Position numbers and translations under genes: made by a program
Notes under the pieces: model-generated
Told to the model about the DNA's origin: nothing
Database searches by the model: none
The model's input: the letters and a program-made list of their open reading frames with translations, nothing else
Shown: piece by piece, positions 1 through 5,288 of the stretch
Layout: each line of letters opens with the position of its first letter
How positions within the stretch are numbered: position 1 is the first letter of the stretch
NCBI GenBank assembly: GCA_913043805.1
Contig: CAJWMX010000240.1
Location: forward strand, 1-5,288
DNA: 5,288 nucleotides
Source of the DNA: an uncultured Acidobacteriota bacterium
GTDB lineage: Bacteria > Acidobacteriota > Vicinamibacteria > Vicinamibacterales > UBA8438
Direction: 5' to 3'

Positions 1-195
1 CGCCGCGGTGTCGTCGTCAAACGCGATCACCTCGAGTGAGGTCGCCAGCTCCGGGTCGGTGAACTCGGGGAAGAACGTCTCACCGACGTCGAAGAACGCG
101 TCGGGCACGGCCCGACGAGGTCCGGTCACCAACGCCAGCGCCACCAGCAGCAGCGCGGCTCCACCAAATACGGTCGTCTTCTTCAGCTCGCTCAT
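1..195 (-). CDS. DUF4340-type membrane-anchored protein, N-terminal part (cut by window edge)
   Basis: Only the first 65 codons are present; the frame is open to the left edge. A short basic start (MSELKK) precedes a hydrophobic stretch at about residues 9-24 (VFGGAALLLVALALVTG), which reads as a signal anchor. A soluble segment with Asp/Phe-rich turns follows (FFDVGETFFPEF, then TSLEVIAFDDDTAA). This opening, 'hydrophobic anchor, then LEVIAFDDxTA', resembles DUF4340 proteins, which commonly follow GldG-like genes. The function of that family is not known; as an inference it is a periplasmic accessory of the ABC machine encoded upstream. The start is the ATG at 195, which lies 18 nt after the permease stop and has AGGA 8 nt upstream. 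Operon membership is clear from spacing and strand. The family call rests on a short N-terminus plus context, so it is moderate. Confidence 0.72.
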   Translation of the reverse strand, partial: MSELKKTTVFGGAALLLVALALVTGPRRAVPDAFFDVGETFFPEFTDPELATSLEVIAFDDDTAA

Positions 196-203
196 CGTGC
201 TCG

Positions 204-207
204 TCCT
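204..207 (-). promoter_or_regulatory. Shine-Dalgarno site of the DUF4340-type gene
   Basis: On the minus strand AGGA lies 8 nt before the ATG at 195, inside the 18-nt gap after the permease stop codon. It supports this ATG as the start and independent ribosome loading for the third gene of the operon. Confidence 0.6.
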
Positions 208-213
208 GCAGTC

Positions 214-2958
214 CTATTCGCGAAGCCGGCGGGCCGCCGCGGCGCCTTCCCGCTCCCGCTGCTGCCGGCGGGCGAAGGTCACCAGCCCCAGCACCACCAC
301 CGGCACCGGCGGCAGCAGGATCGCGAAGGTCTTGATCGTGCTCTGAATCCGGCGGATCTGCGTTTCCATCCGCTCGAGGCTGGCCCGGATCTTCGTCTGC
401 TTCTCCGTCTCGATGTTGGTCGACAGCACCTGGAGGCGGCGGTTCTCCACCTCCTGGAGGTTACGCGCCATGATCTGCTTGGCCTGCGCGTCGATGTCGG
501 TGCGGTCCTGCACCTCGGCTACCCGCTCATCGAGGCGGGCCTGCGCCTCGGTGAGCGCCGCATCAGCTTCCTCCTCCGCCTGCTGCTCGTCCAGCGTCCG
601 CTGCTCGACGAACTCGGCCGTCTGCGCCTCGACCCGCTCGAGGGTCCGATGCCGCGCTCGCCGGCTCCGGAGCGCGATGAAGGAGTCGTCCTCGAGCAGC
701 TCATCCATCGCGTTCAGAAAGAACGTGATGTTGTCGAAGTTGAGGTTGCCGGGGGCCGTCTCCCGGATCTGGAAAAACTGCTCGCCGATGAAGTCGAGGT
801 CGGCCACCACCACCAGATCGAGTGGCCCCTCGGTCGACCAGGCCGATGCGTCGTCCGCGGCGGCATCAGCCGGATCCGCCGCCTCGTCCGCGCTTTCTTC
901 CTCCGCGGGCTCGGCCGGGGCGGCCACCGGCTGGTCGGAGCGAATGCGGGCCGCGACGATGTAGTCGCCCTCGTTCTGCTCCCGCACCGGGTTCGGGTTG
1001 ATCTGCGGCCCGAAGAAGCTCTGTTGCACCAGCGTGAAATAGCCGCTGTCACCAGATACGGCTCCTGTACGAAGAAGCGGCTCGAAGGTCACGTCCGGGT
1101 CCTCACCGGGGCCGAGTGAACCCGGATAGAGGAATACCAGCTCCTGGAGGTCCTTGGCGATGTCAGCCTCGGCACTGAAGGTGTCCGGATTCTCGTTCCC
1201 AGCGCCGAGGAACACCACCTCCTGGGGCATGTAGGAGAGGTCGGGATGCGGATTGTAGGCGTCCCACACGATGCGCGTCGGCTCCCAGTCCACCCCGAGG
1301 TCGGCAATCCACTGCCGCACGTTGCCTCGTGGACCAGGCCGCGCCTGCCCTGGCGGATAGGTGAACGGGTTCCCCTCCCCGACCCACTCCGTCGGCGCCA
1401 GGGTGGGGTTCACCGCCGGCAGCGGATCCACCAGCACCATGGCTGGCTTCCCGGAACGGATGTAGTTGGTGACGTTCACCATCTGGTCGGTCTGCATCGA
1501 CGAGGGCAGCGCCACCAGCAAGGCGTCGATGTCGGGAGGAATCGGGAACTCGGCGTTGACCTCCACCACTTCGTATTGCTTCTGAAGCTCGCCGACCACC
1601 GACCAGCGCGGCATCTGCTGCTGGTTGGTCAGATTCTGGCCGCCGAAGATCTTGACCATCGTGTCGACGACACCGACGCGCCTCCGCTCGCTGCCGGCCA
1701 CGACGCGGATGGTCCGCATGATCTCGTATTCGGTGGGCAGCCCCCGGTCGAAGAACGGAATCACCTGCTGCTCGGCGCCGGAGGTGAACGCCACGCCGAG
1801 AAACACCTCCGTCACCTCCGCCCGGCCGGCCGCCACATCACGCATGGCGCGCGGCAGGATCCCGAACTTCTCCCGCGCATTGACCGCCGCGTCGGTGAAC
1901 GGCTCGGTGTCCTCTATCAGCACCTGCACCTTGCCGCCGGCCATGGCGTCGATCTCTTCGAGGATGCCAATCAGGTTCGTTCGCGCCTGCACGAACGGCT
2001 CGGGAACGGTGGGGCTCAGGAACGCCTGGATAAACACCGGCCGTTCGTCAGACAGCTCGTCCAGCAACCGCCGGGTCTCTGAGCTCACCGAGGAGAGCCG
2101 CTCGGCGCTGACATCGAGCCGCAGCGTGGCGCGGGCCACGACGGTGTTGGCGGCGATGAGGGCGACTCCGAGCGCCACCGCGCGCAGGGTGTGGTGCGAC
2201 CACATCGGAAGACCGTCGGCCTCGCGCGGCCAGTGCCGCTGGCTGGCCACCAGCGTGTTCAGGTAGATGAAGAACCCGGCGACCGACCCAAAGGCGACGA
2301 GCCCGGACAGGGTCAGCACGCCCTTCGAGAAATCCCAGAATGGACTGAAGACACTCAGCGGCGCCAGGGCCCGGCCTGCATCCACGCTGATGGCTCCCGC
2401 GGCCGTATCGAGGAAGATGACCGTGCCGCAGAACAGCGCACCCAGGATGAAGGCCACCGTCGTGTTGACCGTCAGGAGCGACGCCAGCATGCCCACCGGG
2501 ATGAGCGCCGCGCCCACCAGCCAGAAGCCGACGTAGTTGCCGAACATCAGCCCGAGGTCAGGGCTACCCAGGAAGAACAGCACCATTACGTGGCTCAACG
2601 ACAGCACCAGCGACGCGGTGTAGATGCCGAGCGTGGCGAGATACTTGCCGAGCACCACCTCGAGGTCGGTCGCCGGCAGCGTGAAGAGCAGCTCGGAGGT
2701 GCCCAGTCGGCGCTCTTCGGACCACACCGACATGGTCAGCGCCGGGATAAACGCCAGCAGCAGGAACGGGAACACCTGATTCAGCTGGTCGAGATTGGCC
2801 AGGTTGTCCAGAAAGAAACGGTCCTGCCAGAACGCCGCCGCCGCGCTCAAGAAGATGAAGAGCGTCAGGAAGACGTAGCCGGCCGGACTGCTGAAATAGA
2901 GGCGTAAGTCACGCCGGGCCAGCGCCTTGACGATCGCGATGTTCACCTTGATTCCCAT
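214..2958 (-). CDS. ABC-2 permease (GldF-like) fused to GldG-like auxiliary domain
   Basis: This 914-residue inner-membrane protein should be the membrane part of the ABC transporter whose ATPase is encoded just upstream. Residues 1-240 look like a GldF-type ABC-2 permease: a DLRLYFSSPAGYVF opening, about six hydrophobic segments (roughly 27-47, 61-78, 106-131, 143-164, 167-188, 215-236) and the typical MSVWSEERRLGTSELLFTLP stretch at 76-95. A seventh segment (256-276) starts a GldG/ABC_transp_aux-like part, with a large periplasmic region (VSSETRRLLDEL, then PVFIQAFLSP) and a C-terminal membrane helix at about 877-896 with a basic tail. An acidic Ala/Glu/Asp/Pro insert lies at 678-706 and a long charged, probably coiled-coil stretch at 765-875. 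In Flavobacterium GldF and GldG are separate proteins; here one frame carries both, with no frameshift. The ATG start is 10 nt after the ATPase stop and has a good ribosome binding site. The substrate is unknown. Confidence 0.9.
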   Translation of the reverse strand: MGIKVNIAIVKALARRDLRLYFSSPAGYVFLTLFIFLSAAAAFWQDRFFLDNLANLDQLNQVFPFLLLAFIPALTMSVWSEERRLGTSELLFTLPATDLEVVLGKYLATLGIYTASLVLSLSHVMVLFFLGSPDLGLMFGNYVGFWLVGAALIPVGMLASLLTVNTTVAFILGALFCGTVIFLDTAAGAISVDAGRALAPLSVFSPFWDFSKGVLTLSGLVAFGSVAGFFIYLNTLVASQRHWPREADGLPMWSHHTLRAVALGVALIAANTVVARATLRLDVSAERLSSVSSETRRLLDELSDERPVFIQAFLSPTVPEPFVQARTNLIGILEEIDAMAGGKVQVLIEDTEPFTDAAVNAREKFGILPRAMRDVAAGRAEVTEVFLGVAFTSGAEQQVIPFFDRGLPTEYEIMRTIRVVAGSERRRVGVVDTMVKIFGGQNLTNQQQMPRWSVVGELQKQYEVVEVNAEFPIPPDIDALLVALPSSMQTDQMVNVTNYIRSGKPAMVLVDPLPAVNPTLAPTEWVGEGNPFTYPPGQARPGPRGNVRQWIADLGVDWEPTRIVWDAYNPHPDLSYMPQEVVFLGAGNENPDTFSAEADIAKDLQELVFLYPGSLGPGEDPDVTFEPLLRTGAVSGDSGYFTLVQQSFFGPQINPNPVREQNEGDYIVAARIRSDQPVAAPAEPAEEESADEAADPADAAADDASAWSTEGPLDLVVVADLDFIGEQFFQIRETAPGNLNFDNITFFLNAMDELLEDDSFIALRSRRARHRTLERVEAQTAEFVEQRTLDEQQAEEEADAALTEAQARLDERVAEVQDRTDIDAQAKQIMARNLQEVENRRLQVLSTNIETEKQTKIRASLERMETQIRRIQSTIKTFAILLPPVPVVVLGLVTFARRQQREREGAAAARRLRE

Positions 2959-2963
2959 CGTCG

Positions 2964-2970
2964 TCCCCTC
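2964..2970 (-). promoter_or_regulatory. Shine-Dalgarno site of the permease fusion gene
   Basis: On the minus strand GAGGGGA lies 5 nt before the ATG at 2958 and overlaps the TGA stop of the ATPase gene (TGAGGGGA). A ribosome ending on the ATPase would stop on top of this site, so the two genes are probably translationally coupled. It also fixes the permease start. Confidence 0.65.
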
Positions 2971-3832
2971 ACCCGGCCTCGCCGGTCCGGACCGGATCGC
3001 CGGTCGGCGGCTGTGCCGTCAATCGATAGAAGGGTTCCTCGAGCGAGCCGTTCTCGGCCAGCTCGTCACGTGAGCCGTCGAACACCAGCCGTCCGCTGTT
3101 GATCAGCAGCACCCGGTCGGCCACCGCCTCGACCTCCTGCAGGATGTGGGTCGAGATCAGGAGCGTCTTGGTGCGGCCGAGCCGTTGGATGTTCTCGCGG
3201 AACTGCTTGATCTGATTCGGATCGAGACCGGCCGTCGGCTCGTCCATGATCAGCACTTCCGGGTCGTGCAGCAGCGCCTGCGACAGCCCGACCCGCTGCT
3301 TGTACCCCTTGGACAGCTTGCCGATCGGCTTCTCGAGCACCAGCTCCAGTGCGCAGATCTCCACCACCGCGTCGATGCGTTGCTTCAGCGTGGCGGGAGC
3401 CATCTCGCGCGCCTCGCCAAAGAACTGCAGCAGCTCGAGCGGGGTCATGTCGGGGTAGAGGGGTCCGCTCTCCGGCAGGTAGCCGAGACGCTTGGACGCC
3501 TCGAGCCGCTCGGCGCGCACGTCGAAGCCCGCCAACGCGGCTCGCCCGGCGCTCGGCGCCAGGAAACCGGTGACCATCCGCATCAAGGTCGTCTTGCCGG
3601 CGCCGTTGGGTCCGAGAAACGCCACGATCTGCCCCTTCGGGACAGAGAACGTGGCGTCGTTGACGGCCACGAACGGGCCGTAGTACTTGCTCAGTCCATG
3701 CGCCTCGATCATGGTGGTCGAGGTGTCGGCCTCCGGGGCCGGAACCTCGGCCGGAGCGACCGGCGCTGGGTCCTGAGGAACGCTGCTTTCCTGCTCCACG
3801 TCGACTGTTCCCCTGTTGCTTCTCGGCTCCAT
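2969..3832 (-). CDS. GldA-like ABC transporter ATP-binding protein
   Basis: Cytoplasmic ATPase that should power the membrane protein encoded directly downstream. All the nucleotide-binding motifs are present: Walker A GPNGAGKT (74-81), signature LSKGYKQR (173-180), Walker B VLIMDEP (193-199) with catalytic E198, D-loop AGLDP (201-205) and switch histidine H229 in STHILQE. The Q-loop region reads YLPESGPLY (118-126), with Glu where many ABC ATPases have Gln; the YLPE form is familiar in the GldA-like ABC-2 subgroup. The first 40 residues are a Pro/Ala/Glu-rich extension without ABC homology. A second in-frame ATG at 3712 (residue 41, MIEAHGLSKYYG) sits where the family normally begins. Neither start has a clear Shine-Dalgarno sequence, so the true start could be either one. 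First gene of the minus-strand operon; its promoter should lie upstream of 3832. Confidence 0.93.
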   Translation of the reverse strand: MEPRSNRGTVDVEQESSVPQDPAPVAPAEVPAPEADTSTTMIEAHGLSKYYGPFVAVNDATFSVPKGQIVAFLGPNGAGKTTLMRMVTGFLAPSAGRAALAGFDVRAERLEASKRLGYLPESGPLYPDMTPLELLQFFGEAREMAPATLKQRIDAVVEICALELVLEKPIGKLSKGYKQRVGLSQALLHDPEVLIMDEPTAGLDPNQIKQFRENIQRLGRTKTLLISTHILQEVEAVADRVLLINSGRLVFDGSRDELAENGSLEEPFYRLTAQPPTGDPVRTGEAG

Positions 3833-3904
3833 GTTAGACGCACCGGAAACACGAATGGCCGGATAATCTCGATGACCCCCGGCCTGGGTGGCACCAAGCC
3901 ACGC

Positions 3905-3970
3905 CTAGCGGCCAGGGACAACCTCAGAGATTAGCCAATTCGCCGAACCGCCATCAAGTCACTAGCGGCC
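3905..3970. repeat. 9-bp direct repeat CTAGCGGCC, two copies
   Basis: Copies lie at 3905-3913 and 3962-3970, separated by 48 bp, in the divergent intergenic region. The second copy runs into the left arm of the 14-bp palindrome. It could be a paired protein-binding site or chance in GC-rich DNA. Confidence 0.35.
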
Positions 3971-3981
3971 GGAATTCCGGC
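3968..3981. repeat. Perfect 14-bp palindrome, candidate operator
   Basis: GCCGGAATTCCGGC is its own reverse complement over all 14 bases. It ends 36 nt before the chosen crcB ATG, a place where a dimeric repressor or activator could act on the plus-strand operon. There is no sign of which regulator would bind. The core also equals a commercial-style EcoRI linker, so a cloning or assembly artefact is a minor alternative. Confidence 0.4.
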
Positions 3982-4017
3982 AACTGGCCCGTGGTAGCAT
4001 CCGCCGCGACACCCTCG

Positions 4018-4401
4018 ATGACACAGCTCCTGATGGTCGGACTCGGCGGTTTCGTCGGCGCCGTGTCTCGATTCCTGCTTGTCGGCCTGGTGCAGAGCGC
4101 GTCGGGAGAGCGCTTCCCCTTCGGCACGCTGGCGGTCAACGTCCTCGGCTGCGCCGTCATCGGCGCCGTCACTGTCCTGGCCGAAACGCGGAGCGGGCTC
4201 TCCGACGGCGTCCGGTTGTTCCTTGTCGTGGGCCTGCTGGGTGGATTCACAACCTTCTCGGCGTTCGGCAACGAAACCCTTGCGCTGTTGCGTGCCGGCG
4301 ACGGCGGGTCGGCGGCGGCCAACGTCCTGGCGAACGTTGTGCTGGCGATCGGCGCCGTGTGGGTGGGACGCGTCCTCGTCCAGACGGTGGTGTCGGGGTG
4401 A
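4018..4401 (+). CDS. crcB: Fluoride ion channel CrcB/FluC
   Basis: A small four-helix inner-membrane protein of 127 residues, normal for the family. CrcB/FluC works as an antiparallel homodimer that lets fluoride leave the cell and so gives fluoride resistance. Family signatures appear in order: GGFVGAVSRF (10-19) with the conserved Arg18, FPFGTLAVNVLG (33-44) with Asn41, and GGFTTFSAF (75-83) carrying the GGxTTFS central sodium-site motif and the two pore phenylalanines F80 and F83. A fourth hydrophobic stretch covers about 102-124. Only one copy is seen, consistent with a dual-topology homodimer. The ATG at 4018 was chosen because it gives the usual N-terminus and length; an in-frame GTG at 3991 would add nine atypical residues, and an ATG at 4033 is also possible. 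None has a strong Shine-Dalgarno sequence. The gene overlaps the methyltransferase gene downstream by 4 bp. No fluoride riboswitch was recognised upstream. Confidence 0.93.
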   Translation: MTQLLMVGLGGFVGAVSRFLLVGLVQSASGERFPFGTLAVNVLGCAVIGAVTVLAETRSGLSDGVRLFLVVGLLGGFTTFSAFGNETLALLRAGDGGSAAANVLANVVLAIGAVWVGRVLVQTVVSG

Positions 4402-5012
4402 CCACGCTCGGCGACGAATTCGGCCAGATCGACATCTATCTCTTCGATCAGCTGCTCCGGCAACGGATACAACCGGGCATGCGGGTGCTCGACGCCGGCA
4501 GTGGACATGGTCGCAACCTCGTCTACCTGCTGCGGCACGGGTTCGACGTGTCGGCCGTCGACCGCTCGCCCGGCGCCACGGCGAAGGTCGCGGCACTCGC
4601 CGCGCAACTGGCTCCCTCGCTCCCCTCCACGCAGTTCCGGACCGAGGCACTCGAGTCGCTGTCGTTCCCTGATACCTCGTTCGACCTGGTCGTCTGTTCC
4701 GCCGTGCTCCACTTTGCCGACGATGCGGCGCACTTCGAAGCGATGGTGGGCGAGTTGTGGCGCGTCCTCGCCCCGGGCGGCCTGCTCTTCGCTCGTCTCG
4801 CGTCGTCAATCGGCATCGAGACACGGGTGGTGTCGCTGGGTGGCGGCCGCTACCATCTGCCAGACGGGTCGGACCGCTATCTCGTGGACGAGGCGCAGCT
4901 GCTGACGCTCACCGAGCGGGTGGGCGGGACGCTGGCCGACCCGATCAAGACCACCAACGTCCAGGGGCAGCGGTGCATGACGACGTGGGTTGTACGAAAG
5001 CCGACGGCTTGA
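4398..5012 (+). CDS. Class I SAM-dependent methyltransferase
   Basis: A soluble protein of 204 residues with the Rossmann-like methyltransferase fold, probably of the Methyltransf_11/25 type. Motif I VLDAGSGHG (30-38) binds the methionine part of SAM. The acidic residue D55 in VSAVDRSPGA should hold the ribose hydroxyls. FDLVVCSAVLHF (95-106) is the strand-4 motif and LAPGGLLFARL (124-134) the following strand and turn. The substrate cannot be told: the C-terminal part (residues 140-204, including GGGRYHLPDGSDRYLVDE) is not one I recognise. The start chosen is GTG at 4398, which overlaps the crcB stop as GTGA, a usual translational-coupling arrangement. An in-frame ATG at 4359 would add 13 residues and a 43-bp overlap and is less likely. 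The protein should be co-expressed with the fluoride channel; a shared role is not established. Confidence 0.9.
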   Translation: MTTLGDEFGQIDIYLFDQLLRQRIQPGMRVLDAGSGHGRNLVYLLRHGFDVSAVDRSPGATAKVAALAAQLAPSLPSTQFRTEALESLSFPDTSFDLVVCSAVLHFADDAAHFEAMVGELWRVLAPGGLLFARLASSIGIETRVVSLGGGRYHLPDGSDRYLVDEAQLLTLTERVGGTLADPIKTTNVQGQRCMTTWVVRKPTA

Positions 5013-5026
5013 TTACGACCGTCGGC
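5000..5026 (+). terminator. GC-rich hairpin at the methyltransferase stop, possible transcript end
   Basis: GCCGACGG (5000-5007) and CCGTCGGC (5019-5026) form a perfect 8-bp stem with an 11-nt loop that contains the TGA stop at 5010-5012. No run of T follows, so it is not a classical intrinsic terminator. It could protect a transcript 3' end, attenuate reading into the next gene, or be chance. Confidence 0.3.
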
Positions 5027-5046
5027 AGGCGTCAGGCTTCAGACCT

Positions 5047-5288
5047 ATGCGAAACATCCGACAGTTGGGAGTAATGGTTGCCATTTCGGGTATCGCGACG
5101 AGTGTGGGACACGCCCAAACCGAGACTCGATTGGACGAGCTGGCTGAGCGGTATGTGAAGCTCGTGCTGGCGATGGGGCAGCACGACGCCGACTACGTGG
5201 ATGCGTACTACGGGCCGGAGGAGTGGCGTGACGCGACCGAGGGGTGGGATCTCGACCGGATCTCGGACGAGGCGGGCGCCGTCCTCGC
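5047..5288 (+). CDS. Exported protein of unknown function, N-terminal part (cut by window edge)
   Basis: Eighty codons are present and the frame is open at the right edge. The start MRNIRQLG is basic and is followed by a hydrophobic core (VMVAISGIATSVG) and then GHAQ-TE, an A-x-A-like signal peptidase I site near residues 22-24. The protein is therefore probably exported to the periplasm or beyond. The mature part begins with a charged, probably helical segment (LDELAERYVKLVLAMGQHD) and the aromatic stretch DYVDAYYGPEEW (residues 48-59). I do not recognise the family with confidence, and no catalytic motif is visible in this fragment. The ATG at 5047 was preferred because it supplies the basic n-region; an in-frame ATG at 5074 has GGGAG only 2 nt upstream, which is too close. 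The gene lies 34 nt after the methyltransferase stop on the same strand, so it may belong to the same transcript. Confidence 0.75.
   Translation, partial: MRNIRQLGVMVAISGIATSVGHAQTETRLDELAERYVKLVLAMGQHDADYVDAYYGPEEWRDATEGWDLDRISDEAGAVL

Larger units (their letters stand above)
3833..4017. promoter_or_regulatory. Divergent intergenic region with presumed promoters for both operons
   Basis: These 185 bp separate the minus-strand ABC operon from the plus-strand crcB operon, so both promoters should lie here. Visible structure: inverted repeat GGCCGG/CCGGCC (3857-3862 and 3879-3884, 16-nt loop); inverted repeat GTGGC/GCCAC (3888-3892 and 3898-3902, 5-nt loop); direct repeat CTAGCGGCC (3905-3913 and 3962-3970); and a 14-bp palindrome at 3968-3981. 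GATAAT at 3862-3867 is a 5/6 match to a -10 box on the plus strand, and its complement ATTATC reads GATTAT (4/6) on the minus strand, but neither has a -35 at normal spacing. Promoters are inferred from layout, not seen. Confidence 0.5.

Noticed and set aside
1246..2082. Long plus-strand open frame of 278 codons opposite the permease gene
   Set aside because: It is antisense to a strongly supported gene, has His/Arg-rich composition without domain motifs, and is the usual shadow frame of GC-rich coding DNA. Other long antisense frames (413-964, 2191-2907, 3146-3934) fail for the same reason.
3862..3867. GATAAT as a sigma-70 -10 box
   Set aside because: The hexamer matches 5 of 6 bases, but no -35 element lies 16-18 nt upstream on the plus strand, nor for its minus-strand reading. 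It is noted only within the intergenic entry.
3991..4017. GTG at 3991 as the crcB start
   Set aside because: The extra residues are not typical of CrcB and no ribosome binding site lies at proper spacing; it cannot be fully excluded.
3833..4040. Possible fluoride riboswitch before crcB (GATG at 3871 and CTGATGG near 4029)
   Set aside because: The two pieces are about 160 nt apart, the second lies inside the crcB coding start, and the stems and pseudoknot of the crcB motif cannot be drawn. A covariance-model search would be decisive.
4359..4397. Upstream ATG at 4359 as the methyltransferase start
   Set aside because: It would add 13 Gly/Pro/Arg-rich residues inside the crcB end; the GTGA overlap at 4398 is a far more usual arrangement.
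3931..4824. Minus-strand open frame of 297 codons across crcB and the methyltransferase
   Set aside because: It is Arg-rich with no recognisable fold and lies opposite two genes with clear family motifs.
5000..5026. Classical Rho-independent terminator after the methyltransferase
   Set aside because: The stem is good but is followed by AGGCGTCAGG instead of a T-tract, and the loop is long (11 nt).

Overview
The window is GC-rich, gene-dense bacterial DNA with long open frames and no mobile elements, RNA genes or CRISPR. Its gene content fits an environmental didermic bacterium of the Gemmatimonadota/Acidobacteriota kind. That placement is an inference from a GldF-GldG fusion, high GC and an unfamiliar exported protein; the window holds no phylogenetic marker that settles it.

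Left part (1-3832, minus strand): a tightly packed three-gene operon, read right to left. It encodes a GldA-like ABC ATPase (2969-3832), a 914-residue protein joining an ABC-2 (GldF-like) permease to a GldG-like periplasmic domain (214-2958), and the start of a membrane-anchored DUF4340-type protein (1-195, running off the left edge). The gaps are 10 and 18 nt, and each downstream gene has a recognisable Shine-Dalgarno sequence. Together they look like one ATP-driven inner-membrane machine with a large periplasmic arm. The substrate is unknown. Homologues are named after Flavobacterium gliding genes but occur widely in non-gliding bacteria.

Middle (3833-4017): a 185-bp divergent intergenic region that should hold the promoters for both sides. 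It contains a perfect 14-bp palindrome, two small inverted repeats and a 9-bp direct repeat. I could not identify a convincing sigma-70 promoter or a fluoride riboswitch.

Right part (4018-5288, plus strand): a CrcB/FluC fluoride channel gene overlaps a class I SAM-dependent methyltransferase gene by 4 bp (GTGA). A GC-rich inverted repeat spans the methyltransferase stop codon. The start of an exported protein of unknown function (5047 onward) then runs off the right edge.

Nothing here amounts to a clearly new system. The points most worth a second look are the permease-GldG fusion with its acidic insert, the translational coupling of a fluoride channel to a methyltransferase, the 14-bp palindrome, and the unidentified exported protein.
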